A DNA stretch of 64,000 nucleotides from Acanthochlamys bracteata (Eukaryota > Streptophyta > Magnoliopsida > Pandanales > Velloziaceae), in assembly GCA_019914995.1 (NCBI GenBank), contig CM034137.1, positions 4,181,155 through 4,245,154 on the forward strand, in the 5' to 3' direction. This document shows, in pieces, positions 47,656 to 59,693 of this stretch. The notes beneath the pieces are model-generated. The model saw only the letters and a program-made list of their open reading frames with translations. It was not told where the DNA came from and did not search any database. How positions within the stretch are numbered: the first letter of the stretch is position 1; the number at the start of each line of letters is the position of its first letter. The position numbers and the translations under genes were made by a program.

Positions 47656-48459
47656 GTTTAACTTTGTCTTAAAATGATTGTTAGTTTTATGTTGTCTGAA
47701 AGAAACTTTTTAGAATGATAAGCTATGTTCTTCTGTCAGAACATGTTCTTTTATATAATGTTAGGGAGTCGTGCATACTTGAATTATCATTGTATCTGTC
47801 ATAAAGGTGTGGAGTTATAGTTCCTCTTTGACAGTTAGATATGACTTAGATATGATCTGTTTTCCATGTATGTACGTTTCTACATGCACGTACTTTGCCC
47901 TCAGTTTTCATTTTCTGAGAAGAGAGTCTCCGGTAACATGTAAGTGTAGTAGCATGTAGTTTGCTGTTTATGGAAATGAGGATTTGTTATGCCGTTCTTC
48001 TATAAGACTATAGTTGTCACAAATCTAGACTAAACCTCCTTCATCTCCTTTGGCTCCTTCTTGGTTATACCCGTAATTTAGTTAACTTCATTTGGCAAAT
48101 TCTAGAACCGAATCTTTAGTATAGCTCAGAAGATCCTGTGGATATGATTATATGATTAAGGCATGGCTATCCTGCTTGCAAGTTTGGATTAGAGGTTGGT
48201 AAAACACATGGACACGCACTTTGTTATTGTTGTATGCTTTTATCAGTTTAGTAGTCTGTTATTATTTCCCACTGTTATTATTATATACAATGAATTGTTG
48301 CGTTGCACTGATTTTGGGATTATGTTGGCAGATCAAGCAAGGAAATGAGAAATCAATCTTGATTTTGATTTAGAGCATGTTTTTGCTGACTTAGAGATTC
48401 ATATTGTGATTACTATAATATTTTATTCTAGAAATGTTTGAGCATGAGGCTAGGTGTAA

Positions 48460-48556
48460 GTCATCGTATTGACGTGTTCCGGCTTTCCTGAAGACAACAG
48501 CTGCTTCTGTTATGTGTATGTCCATGGAGATCCTCCTGGATCATTGTGGAATTTCA
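48460..48556 (+). other. Possible coding exon, unknown
   Basis: After an in-frame TAA the sequence opens as CSGFPEDNSCFCYVYVHGDP then PGSLWNF, up to a TTTCAG/GTTGGTG donor-like site at 48556. The amino-acid composition looks more protein-like than its surroundings. No acceptor was secured and no family recognised. Confidence 0.25.
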
Positions 48557-49629
48557 GGTTGGTGTATTAAAGAGATCAGTTGTAAGGTGATATAGGCTAA
48601 GTTATGCAATTTCAATAGCCTAATTTTGTAAATATGTTGCTTATGTTGTATGAAACGTATTTGACTCCCTTGACAAATATCATGTCTCAGGAATTATCCC
48701 TTTTTGTCTCTAGCAAGGAGCTTACACAATTTTCACAAGCATCTAAGTGGGCATGGTATATATGGTAAGATGTTCTTTTATTTTCCTAATCTATATTGGG
48801 TTTCTACAACGGTTTATTATTTTGTAGCTTGCTATTATGAAACCAAATTCTCATTCAATTAATTATTTAACCCAATTTATATTCTAATTGGTTGCTCAGT
48901 ATGTGTAATTTTACTTAAGTTATTAGTGAATGGGAAGGCTTTTAAAACCTAAAGTTTAAGATGGTCTTGTTTGAAGAAGCTAATAGTTTAACTGTAGCCA
49001 TGCTTTTTTGTTAATTAACATAATTAAAATTTGTAGCTGCTAGCATTCCACTATGTGCACTTAAAAAGCGCTTGAAGTATACTAATAGCAAATAGTTAAA
49101 CTAGTTTGAAGTAGATGAATGTTCTGTGTACTGTTTTATGCATGCATATCAATGTTAGGGGTGATGATTAGATAGCTCCTAAGTGATGACCATGGTAACG
49201 GAAAAGGAAAAGCAAATTGTCAAATACGGCTCAAAGCGGGTAGATAACTTTGTTTGTTTTCATTTTAGAATTTGCTCGTTCAAAGAAGGTTTCGAGTATG
49301 TACTTGCTAAGAAGAGACTGATGATACAAAAATCGTGATGAAGTTACTTTTAATTTGAAAGTGATATTTCTCTCATTTTTATTGTGTCACTTGTTCAATC
49401 TTTCTAGTTACCTCATTGAGCTTTAATCTTGTGTTTTCTATATTTTTTTGGAAGTCTTCGACGCGTTATACTTTGGATATGCATGTAGTGCGTCAAATGC
49501 TCCACAGATAAAATTTATTTTATAGATTCAGTGATGCTGTTTTGTGGTTAACTTTCGTTGCACTTTCTTATTTGTTGTTATGTTTGTTTAATTTTGGATT
49601 GTATCTACTAGTTTCACTCTCAAATATGT

Positions 49630-49679
49630 TACAATCATGATTTTGAGGTGTAAGAAAATAAGAAAAAAATCTTGTAAGG
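49630..49679 (+). other. Exon-like cassette E1, copy 6 (acceptor lost)
   Basis: Recognisable interior (ACAATCATGATTTTGAGGTG) and a GTTAAAG donor, but the acceptor AG has become ATATG. This looks like a decayed copy. Confidence 0.35.
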
Positions 49680-51284
49680 TTAAAGTTTCTAACTTTTTGA
49701 ATGTTTTTTCCACTTCTACTTACCTAACACAATAGCTATCTCTGTTTCACTCTCAAATCTACCACAATCGTGATCATTAAGGTTGATCGTTAAGGTTCAA
49801 CCTTAACAATTACGATGGGCCGCAGAGATGGCATCAGATTAGGACATGCTAAAGAGGTTAATGACCATGATTACAGAAATCATTAATTTCTTTTGTCATA
49901 TTGTATTTTTATATTCTTTCATTCATCCACTAGCATATAATTTGTCACTTTCAACTTTAAGGTTCTAATTGTCTTCCTTGATATTCAAAGGTTTAGATTC
50001 TGTTGAAGTAGATTCTAGTGATCTATGAAGAAGCTTCCAAAGTGATATAATTTGGTGCTTTTTAAGTCGGTGAATACAATTTATTTGAAATGATCTTTCC
50101 CAAACTTTGTGGTTGTTAAATAGGTGATTTGAAATGATTTTCTTTTAGACCATAGAAGGCAAATTGTGTTTTTTTTTTTTTTGCCCTTTCAAATGCTAGT
50201 TTAGGTTTATCCATATATTAGGACAGGGTTTAGTGAACATGCAAATGATATTTTTTTCCTGTTTGCAAATGCTTATGGGTCATTGTTTTGGAAATACAAA
50301 GAATTAATAGGAATTTATATACAGTCAAGCCCTAAAAGGCCCTAGAATGTTTTAGCTTTTTGAGTTAGTAATTTCTCTTTCCTCATATTGATTATAGTAA
50401 TGAACTTATTCAGCTGTTTTGAGTTACATAGTAAACTTTTGGTAATTTGCTGATGGTTCATTCATAATAAGTTAGAACTTCTAACACAAATGGATGTAGT
50501 TCTTGTTAAAGATTTGAATTTTAGAGCAAACTATTTGATTTGGTGACCAGTTTGTTGATTAGGCTAAAATCATCTAAGAAAATCTTAGTTAAAAACTCTA
50601 TTCTAGTTTATCCCCCAATTAAACAGTCGTCTACTTTTGCGTGAAACTTTAAACAAGTGTAGAATTCTAGAATTCACAAGTAGTATCTTTTGCGTCAAAC
50701 CTTTAACAAGTGTAGTTACTATTATTAACTAATGCGACGATTTCGAACCCAATATCTTGGTCTAGTTTTTAGGTTAGATTTTCAATGATGATCCTAACTT
50801 TGGTAGATCAGTAGTCGCCTATCCCTAAATTTATGTTGACTAGTATAGAATTAAATAAGAGTGCAGTATCAATTGTAAATGCAGAAATCATGCAATCAAG
50901 TTAGCTTTGGTACATAAACACTAATTGCAGACATTTATCTTAGGCTTTTGCATTGTGTTCGGATTGGTCCTAGCAAACACAATATGCCAAATAACTCAAA
51001 TATCAAATTCAAAGTGGATCAGACATTTAAGTTTACTATTCAAACTGCAATTCAGGTAAAGATTAATTACTACAGATTTTTCATTAAAACATTTTTTTGG
51101 AATTCAAGCGAATTTTAATGGGGTTTCATTATAAAATTCTAGTGCAAGGTTTAGGTACTCATACTTAGGTAAGCAGTACAATTGAATGAAATAAACATAA
51201 CTAAAAAGAGACAAATCTAGTTTTGGGTCCTATGTAGCATAGCTCTCAGCTATTTTATAAATGTTGCAGTAGCTTTGCATACCA

Positions 51285-51500
51285 ATGGCTGCTCAAGCCT
51301 CTGATTTGTCCTCCCTTTATCCTCTATGGATGCGCAGCTTATACCCGTTCCTTCAATTTTCTAAAGTTTCTCTCAGTCAAAATCGCCCAGAAAGCCATAC
51401 GAAATCAAATTCTTGTAGAGAAGATCAATTTGCTGCATCGAAGAGATCAAAGCTGATTAGAATCTTCGAAAGCAAGCAGTCGAGTGATTTTGTTCGTTGA
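51285..51500 (+). CDS. Small hypothetical protein, 71 codons
   Basis: An ATG-initiated frame beginning MAAQASDLSSLYPLWMRSLY and ending SKQSSDFVR. The sequence is GC-richer than its AT-rich surroundings and rich in Ser, Arg and Lys toward the C-terminus; there is no clear signal peptide or transmembrane segment. It lies in a part of region C without obvious counterpart in Units A and B. No family is recognised. It could be a genuine small gene, the first exon of a longer one, or a chance frame. Confidence 0.3.
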   Translation: MAAQASDLSSLYPLWMRSLYPFLQFSKVSLSQNRPESHTKSNSCREDQFAASKRSKLIRIFESKQSSDFVR

Positions 51501-51935
51501 ATGGGTGTGCGAGACACTGGTAATGACCGTCCTAACAGAAAAAGAAAGCAAAGTGTCAAATATGGCTCAAAGCAGTACATAATTTTGTTTTCGTTTTAGA
51601 ATTTGCTGATTCAAGAAGTATGCAATTATGTAGATACTGCAAAAAGACTAGTGATACCAAAATGATGATGAAGTTACTTTTTGTTTGAAAGGGATATTTT
51701 GTATCACTTATTCTCTTTCTAGTTATTTCATTGAGCCCTAATCCTTAATTCTAAGGAAGTCTTCAACATCTTCTATAGTGAATGTGGATGTAGTTCGTCA
51801 AGTGCTCAACAATTGTACTTTAGTTTGTAGATACAAATGATACTGATTTACGGTTAGGTTTCTTTGCACTTTGTTATTTGTTATTCTTTTAGTCCAATTT
51901 TTAGATATTATCTACTAATTGGACTCTCACATAAG

Positions 51936-51987
51936 TCACAATCATGATTTTGATGTGCAATAAAATAAGAAAAGAATCTCCAAAAAG
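51936..51987 (+). other. Exon-like cassette E1, copy 7
   Basis: 52 nt between CTCACATAAG and GTAAAAG, with TCACAATCATGATTTTGATG inside. The borders are preserved despite a diverged interior. Confidence 0.4.
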
Positions 51988-54900
51988 GTAAAAGTTTTCC
52001 GACTTCTTGAAGGGTTTTTCTCTTATTCTTGCTTGGAACATATTGATATTCTCTGCATCTTGGAGCTGATTTTGGTTTCAGATTGGATGAGGGTTGTGTT
52101 TTTGATGAGGAGTACAACATCAATTGGTAAAGGCATTGTTGAGGCACTTATATGTACAGGGAGGTTCTTCTATCCATATCATATGCTTATTTGGCAGTGT
52201 TTGTTATTCTTTTGAGTATTACTTAGGCTTGTTATTCTCCATATGTTATATCCCTATTAATTCTTTTTCCTTAAAGATTTTCTCATGGTGCGTGCCAATC
52301 ATAAGACGACTTTAGTAGGGCTGAACTCCATAGTTCTTATAAACTCCTGCATAGGATATGCAGAGCATTATCCGCAACAGTATCTTTTTCGCATGGTTTC
52401 ATAATTAATCACTATATGTCCTTAGAAATATTTTCATCTATGACTATGTGCCTTATATATTGATAATATTCTTGCGGCGTATCAAATGTGAAAGATGGGC
52501 CCCGTAAGTTGCGAACTACTATTGATGCTTGCCTTTTGGTTATGAGTAGTTTCGCATTTGTGCTTGTAGGACCTTTTGAAAGCGCATGTCATAACCAATG
52601 TTGGATTCTTATTTTTCCAATTATTTTAGTATTCTCATCCAAGTGCATAACTTCTATACAATGAAAATGAAGACGCTTGGCTTTCTTTATCTCTTGAGGG
52701 GTATATTCTGGAATTTTTTTCTCTTTTAGGATGTACAGTACTTTCCAAATAAGCCAAAATTGTTCTTTCGTAATCATGTTTGTTCTATTAAGTTTGCAAT
52801 TCTGCTGAGTAAAGCTCTTTGTTTGTTCTTGTGCTTCAGTTTGTTATATCACACATTTCTACCTTTCCAAAATGAATGGGATATCATTTACTTGAAATAG
52901 CTCTTTATTAATATTGTAATTTCCTTGTCGTTTTATCTAGTGAAGAGGTTTACTTTATTTTATTGATTGTTTTTTCTTGTTCCTAACCAAGAGGTATATA
53001 TGTGGCCGAACTATTGGACCATGCTAAATTACTAAGGTATGTTTATTTAAGGACATGTTTCTAGAAGCATGTATAAGATTACTATGATTGTAGTGCTGAA
53101 AGGGATAACAATGACTAGGCTGACATAATCTTTAATTTCTTGCGTGTATGTTGTACCTTCAGGTCCTTCAATTTCCTGTATAAAGTTTTTTTTTGCCTTC
53201 TCTTCTGAAGTGATTTTACTTTTAATTTGGATGAGGATTTTTATAGTAAGGAGTATGACAATCATTTGGAACGGCGAATCTACGCTTTTCGTGAAGTTGT
53301 TTTGTTCATTTTTTATTTGTTCATTTTGCACTCTTTGCAGTTGTTTTAGTGTGTATTTTGTGCTTATTATTTTGGCAAATGAAGATCAACCTTAATGATT
53401 ACAATGGGCGGGATATAAAGCATCAGGTTATAACATATTGAAGGTAATTACCATGATTACAGAGCATCAGTTTCTTTTGCCATGTTGCGTTTTATATTCG
53501 TTCATATAACATAATACACAGCATTAATTTTATTTTGTCATATTGTGTTTTGTATTCTTTCATTTCACTAGCATATAATTTGTCACTTGCAACTCTGTGG
53601 TTCTGGTTGTCTTCCTTAATACTTAAAGGTTTTGGAAGTAGATTCTAGTCGACCAGGAAGTAGCTTCTGAAGTGTAATAATTTGGTGTTTGTCTAATAGT
53701 TGCTAGGCTTTAGTATTCCACTATGAACACTTTAAAAGCACTTGAAGTATAAAAACAGAAATGTTCTGTGGACCACTGAATGCATGCAGATCAAGGTCGG
53801 CATAGATGATTAGATAGCTTCAAACTTTGCTTGGATTTGCTCATTCAAGTAGTGGAGTAGTAAGGAATACGACAATAAACAATAGGATCTTGAAGTTTGA
53901 AGCTAGAAGCACGCCATTTCGCTTGGTAAATAGCTTTTTGCTACTGATATGGCTAGCTATTTGCTGTATGATGTGAGATTCTATGTAGTTAAATGATAAC
54001 TTTTCTGTTTATACTTCTGCCATGGTAACTTTGTTTTAGTTCAATATTCTTTGTTCAATAAGGAGACAAAGGGTCTCATTTTCATATCTTTGCATTTGAG
54101 TTGGTAAGGATTCTAATTTATGATTTCATATGGATCAACTTTTTGTCTTCTTGCTTTCTACATCCTTTCATGTGTTTCACTGGCATATTATTTACTCTTG
54201 CAAACTTGTGGTTTTGATTTTTCTCCTTTTTATTTAAAGCATTTCAGAATTGAAAATAATAAAGCAAGCTTTAATTTAGGCTGTACTGATATATGAAGAA
54301 GCTTCTAACTACTAAGTTGATATTACATCCTTAGAGTGAAGAAAGGTACAAAAAGCTAATGATTACTAGGAGGGCTCTAAGAATAGGTTCAAGCAAATAC
54401 AAAAGTTTAGCAACAAACCAATCCCGAAGACAACAAAGTTTTGTTCCAAATTAATGGTATCTTCTGCATTTATCAAAGAATTAGTCAAATCATTTGAAAT
54501 TCCAAATTAAATCCTAAGACAGAAACAAAGGCTTTCCTAAATCTAATAAAAAAATCAACCAAAACAATGATAATAGTATATAAAAAGCCAACTTCAATAC
54601 ATTAGAAGTACAAGGATCTACTTGAAACATCAAATAAATACAAATAAAAAAGCAAGTGAATCAGGATTCATCTTCTTAGCACTCAGCACTTGCTTCTATG
54701 TTATGCTTTTTGTGGACATATATTCTATAAGTTATGACAACTAGACTGTAGTTTATGTTATTCTAAACGTCGCTCAGTCACTGCATTTTACTGCACATTG
54801 CTTATAGAGATAAGAAATCTTAAATTAGGATATTAGATGATATTTGGAGGAATAATACTACAACAATATGTCTAGATGAGTTGTTGAATTGATTACAGTA

Positions 54901-57105
54901 TCCATTTAGGAATTCATCCCTATTGTTTTTCCCTTGAGGAATAAAATAGAAACATAGAAGTGCTTTGCTGATTTAGGCCTTTTTAAGGCAACAGCTGTAG
55001 CGTGCTACGGTTGCCGCTTTTTTTATCTAAAATCAATTGAATCTTTTAGTATATGTGTACTATTATTTGGAAGTTTGAAGAGCATTCCTTGCCATGCTTT
55101 CTATTTTCAAATAGGTAAAGTTGCCTTACCATATAAGTGTACTTATTCAAATTATTTCCTCACCTTTTGATTTGAAATTCAGTCGCGATGCTTGTCAGAT
55201 TGATATTTTGTAGGTCAGCGTAGAATTTGTGCAGAGTACTTCTGATGGTTATGAAGTGGCTTGTGATTCCAGCTATTTGACTTGTCTTTAAATTTTAAAG
55301 GTTCATATGTAGAATTAAAATACAATATAAATATTTTAACGATAGGTGTTTTGTCCGCCTCACATACCATCATTTTCTATTAGTTTTAAAGTTTCTGAGA
55401 CAATCATTGTCTAGTATTGCTAATGTTAGTGTAATAGTAAGTTAGTAGTCAATACCAAAAAGTACACATGCATGCATTGCAACATACATCTAACTAGACT
55501 CCTAATTGAGAATGAGTTGGGAACAAGTTAAGATAGCGAGTAATTTGTGCTCAGCTATGCCCATTTAGGCACTAGAATTGTTTTAGGCCCTTTGGGCAAA
55601 TAATTCTTTGAATTTATACTACTAGTAGAAAAGGATTTATTCTGCCTTTGTGACATTAACCTTTTGGAAATTGCGGTTTTGGACTCTTGGTATACGACAA
55701 TTGTAACATAAATTGTATCAGGAGATTGTTTCGATACTCTCTCTACAAGTCACAAACTGGTCTTGATATAAAAGTTAGGAACCGTAAAATTAGTGCTTGT
55801 GCTTTCTTTCATTAATTTGAATGAGAAAAGAGGTCTGGCTCTCTCCTTTGACAATTTTTTCCGTTGACATTTTACTTGTCTTTTACTTTCAAGCAGGCTT
55901 TCCTAATGACGTGTTAGACATTGTTTGTCTTTACTGGTTATTCCCTATCTTTTATAAAACTAGACAACCCCACTATCACTAAGATGTATGTTTATGATCA
56001 ATTATTGCTTAGAAGAAGTTTACAATTGCTACTAGTTATGATGTATTTGGTAGCTAATATATGTGTGACGGTAGAAAGTTCGCGTCAGTTGATGTGGTGG
56101 GTTGACTATGGAAACAAATGGACCCTTATTGTAACAGCATATTGAGTATTATTTAGTATTTTTAAATCCAATATGTGATTATAGAAGCCTCATTTTTAGC
56201 ATATTGGTTTCTTTATTCGTTTGTCCAGTCTACCCATATGTTATATGAGTCTTGCAACTTTTCTTTCCATAATATTAACAGGATAAAGCTAATGTAAATT
56301 GAAGTAGTGAATTCAGTTTTATAGATTTGTAAACTTAATTAATCCAACCTTTTTAATTTACATAGTTAGAACTTTTAGAAAGAAAATCAGTGGCTACCAG
56401 CAATTGGATTTTGTGAGGCTGTAATTGTTATTCCACTGTTATGAGGCTAGAGATATGCGGTCAGTTTCTACTAGTTAAAACTTTAAAGTTACATTAGCTT
56501 GTTTATATACCTTTCTGTAGCAAAATTTATTGAGCTCTTCTAGTTAATGTCCAGAGCTTAAAGCTCAATACTTCATTTAGTCACCAGCTTCTTCTCCTGT
56601 AGCAATTGACCATCTTGAATGTAATATAAATTCTGATAGTTTTTCTGCAAAGTCACAAACTAGTGTTGATAAAAAATTGGGTATCATTAAGATAATGTTG
56701 GTGTATCTTAAAATTAATTTAAATGGTAAAAGGGCCTGGCTCTCTCCTTTCACAATTTTCTCCTTTGTCTTTTAACTTGTTTTCAATTTGCAGCAAGCTT
56801 TCCTGGACTTTTGAGACGTTTGTCTTGGCCAGTTATTCTCTACTTTCATAAACTAGGCAATCCAAGGTCACTGAGGTGTATGTTTATGATCAATTATATT
56901 TGTATGTTTCAATCTCAAGTAGAAGTTGTTTCACATTCTAATCACAACAAGAAGATGGAAGCATGATGGTACGAAAGAGATAGATATCTCTATTAGGTCT
57001 TAGTAAACCATTATGTGAAACCTAACTCTTCTATGTGTTAAGATAGCTAATAATCTTTTAGTGCCATACTAATCAGTCTATTCTTTCGTCGCTTACCTTG
57101 TGTAG

Positions 57106-57280
57106 ATTTCAAGTTGGCAATGCCGGTGCTCGAGATGCAGCTACAGCAATTGAGAAAGTCAAGGTATGTGGTGGGAACAATTCCAGATTGCTAGTTACTA
57201 GTGATGAGGAAAAAGCTAAAAGTTTTTTGCTGTTATGTTTGCAGGTCGATTAGTGATGCATGCAAATATGAGCAACATTT
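57106..57280 (+). other. Two exon-like blocks around an 81-nt canonical intron
   Basis: Block 57106-57163 follows CCTTGTGTAG and precedes GTATGTGG; block 57245-57280 follows TTATGTTTGCAG and precedes GTAAGTCTG. The enclosed intron (57164-57244) has a consensus donor and acceptor and a typical plant mini-intron length. The first block reads FQVGNAGARDAATAIEKVK in one frame, and after splicing reaches a stop two codons later (VD, TAG), so it could be the C-terminus of a protein. Family unknown. Confidence 0.4.
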
Positions 57281-57598
57281 GTAAGTCTGTCAATTTTATT
57301 TGTACCTGCTGAAACATTCTGCTTAATTGGCAATACTGTATGTTACGTCTCGTGTTGAGCTCTTGTTGCTTGAATCATTTTGTGATTCCTGTGCAATTGA
57401 TTTATTTGCACTTAGCATACTTTCCCTTTCTTGAAAACATGAGACTGGATGTATGTTTAAAAACATATATGCTTGTCATCTGTGACAATAAGACTGTTGT
57501 TCATGTTCTTCTAACTGTACATAAGTCACTAACTGTTACTTCACAATACTTATATGTATCAAGGTACTATTCAGTTAACTTTTTTGTGGTTGCAGATC

Positions 57599-57720
57599 AA
57601 ATGATTTAAATGGCCGGAAGACAAGGCATCATATTTGTCATATATACTAAAGAAGCTAATGCCATGGTCTCAGAAAAGATGCCCAGCTATGAAGCATGGT
57701 CCAAGCAAGTACAAAAAAAG
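57599..57720 (+). other. Exon-like block, unknown
   Basis: A GTGGTTGCAG acceptor-like site (57589-57598) is followed by ATCAAATG and an open stretch reading MAGRQGIIFVIYTKEANAMV then PSYEAWSKQVQKK, up to AAAAAAG before GTTTTCTG. A second frame is also open, so coding status is unclear. Confidence 0.25.
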
Positions 57721-58920
57721 GTTTTCTGTTTTCATTATTTTACTTATCAGAGTATTCATTTGGTTAACAATAAGAATAGGAAAGATCTAAACTTATACGT
57801 GTATCGAGCTTTAACTAATGGCTAGAATTCTATTGGAAAATATGCAAGTGACACGTATCTCGATACTTAGAAACAACTTAGGAATTTTAGGAATTTATTT
57901 GTACCTATGGCCTTCGTGGAATAGTTTGCTCCTAGTTAAGCGTTTCTCAGTTGGATTTTGGTTCATTTTGTTAGAAAATTTCAATAGATTCCACTTTAAG
58001 ATGTGAAGCTTGAAGCACAATATCACTTATTAAGTGGATTCTTCTTCTTACATGTTACCTACTTCGTTAACCTTTTAGTCAAATATTGATTCTGATTTCA
58101 GAATCCTGATCCAAAAAATATTATGTGCTTGTTTCAAAGTACTACCACTATCTAATGATTTTCGTAGAACTTTGTTAGTTTTATATTCTCGGTTAAATAT
58201 AGAAGATCAAGGAGCTTATATTATTGGCTTGTATTGATTATCATTGAATTCTGATATATGAGTATAAAAGCATCACTCCTTGATATATTTTTTTCTGCGT
58301 TCTTTCAATTCTACTGGTTTACTATATTTAGTAACTTGAGGTTCTTGTTCATTTCCTTAATGTTATTTAATCGTGTTAGCTACTAAACAATAAGGCTAGC
58401 TACGATCTAGGTTCAAGTGATCTATGAAGGAGCGTTGACATAATATACTTTGTTGGAGGTCCTAATGTGATGCATGGTTCTCTCGGTTTCCTTGTTGAGC
58501 CTGTTCTATATTTCTTTGGTGCCCCTGGTACGCTCTCTTACTTTTATTGAGCGCAAGTTCTTTTTTGTTTAGTAATGGTTCTTTTGGCTCATCTTAACAA
58601 TCATATTCAGAAAAATTCTCATTTTGCATTTTCAAATTGTTCCTATGTTTACTTAGTTCTTAAATAGTTGGATATTATTTATGAATGCTCTCTGTATTGG
58701 TCACTTTTTTATACTTGGGTCGGCCTATTCTTAGAGCCCTCTAAATAATTTCTTATCATTTCTACGCTTATTTATATTTACCAAAATTTTATTTTTTTAA
58801 AACCAAATATTGTGTGTACTAACTGTTTGTGTATTTCTTAGAAACGAACTATTCCGCCCATCACTCTTATATACACATCTTATATAAGATGGCTAGAAGA
58901 AACGTGCTCATAATGCAGAA

Positions 58921-59693
58921 GTATCTTGCAATCTGTACTTGTGGTCAAATCTATCTTGTACTAACTAGCATGTAGATTACAACTGGTGGTTGACTTTAAT
59001 TTTCCAAGAATGGATCCGACTCATTTATATGAGATAAGTAGCTCATAAAAGATTTCACATAATTGGAGATGAGTGAAATCCCTGAAATGCTACTTTGTAC
59101 ATTCTGCGATTTCTAATTGATGTTCTTACGATTCTGTGATCCCATTAATTTTGCAATTATGTTGAGTAAAGCGCTTTATGTGTTCTTGAGCTTCAGTTTG
59201 TTATTTTGACAAGTTCTCTCAATATGTACCTCTCCTAAAAATTATTGGCATATCATTTATTTGAAATAGATCTTTGTTCATATGATTGCCTTATTGTACC
59301 ATAAACGTAGATATATTTGTCAACCTATCTTTGTACCCATCGAATAATCTTATATTTTTGAACTTTCAAATGAACATTAAATCTTTGTACCTCATTCTTC
59401 ATAAACAACTGATCTTTATCTAAATCATTCCTAGAAATATAGCAACTTTGTAACATCAAACTTTTCTTTGGGATGCATGGAAATTGAAAAGATGTGGTCT
59501 GATAACTATTTGAACAAAACCCATGCTCTTGACTTTTACTGATTCAAAGGGCATTGGGTTGTATAAGATTTTTGAAACCATTTTCAGAGGTTTAATATTT
59601 ACAGAAAATTATTAGTTCAGCATATGATGGGTGTAGAATCTGAGTTAGGAACATGCATGTTCTTTTACACATGCTTCTATAGAGTCGATCATA
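58921..59693 (+). repeat. Third, rearranged fragment of the Unit A/B family
   Basis: It begins GTATCTTGCAATCTGTACTT, matches 18905-19120 and 39930-40130 (CATGTAGATTACAACTGGTG), then at about 59144 jumps to sequence matching 20760-21060 (TTGCAATTATGTTGAGTAAA) and 25910-26150 (GCATATGATGGGTGTAGAAT), and ends at the hAT junction. The internal jump marks a deletion of about 1.6 kb relative to Unit A. Confidence 0.75.

Larger units (their letters stand above)
39806..47960 (+). repeat. Unit B of the large array (about 8.2 kb)
   Basis: Collinear with Unit A (18824-27304), starting at TGTAACTAGCTTCTTGCCTA and ending after the E3 cassette at 47590. Offsets drift from about 21.0 to 21.2 and 20.6 kb, showing many indels. 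By eye divergence is roughly 10 percent or more, so it is older than the 26-kb duplication. Splice-like borders of the E1-E3 cassettes are better kept than the sequence between them. Confidence 0.8.
47961..58920. repeat. Region C: further rearranged array sequence
   Basis: It contains pieces of the same family in altered order: GTTGGCAGATCAAGCA (48323), the TTAGATAGCTCCTAAGTGAT block (49167), E1 copies at 49630 and 51936, and two versions of a segment with CAAATACGGCTCAAAGC (49221) / CAAATATGGCTCAAAGC (51559). A local duplication places GGTCTGGCTCTCTCCTTTGA (55832) and GGCCTGGCTCTCTCCTTTCA (56734) about 900 bp apart. 50100-51240 and 53900-55700 look unique, with no gene recognised. Confidence 0.6.
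33650..59693 (+). repeat. 26.04-kb tandem repeat, first copy
   Basis: Sequence from 33650 (CCAATTGATCG, inside the hAT remnant) recurs from 59694 at offsets of 26044 bp in the hAT and LTR parts and 26041 bp further on. Because the second copy begins exactly where the first ends, this is a direct head-to-tail duplication. Order within the unit: hAT remnant, truncated LTR, leader block L2, spacer, Unit B, region C, partial Unit fragment. Confidence 0.88.

Noticed and set aside
24490..49205. Box C/D snoRNA, from repeated TGATGATTAGATAGCTCCTAAGTGATGACC-like blocks
   Set aside because: C-like boxes appear in some copies but no consistent D box and terminal stem could be placed, and the C-like motif is lost in other copies.
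52589..53331. Minus-strand frames of 62 and 94 codons in region C
   Set aside because: AT-rich, no domain, and on the strand opposite to the splice-like signals.
49817..53460. GGCATCAG...ATGATTACAGA blocks as transposon ends
   Set aside because: They recur with the same flanks as other array motifs and lack inverted partners or target duplications, so they belong to the array unit.
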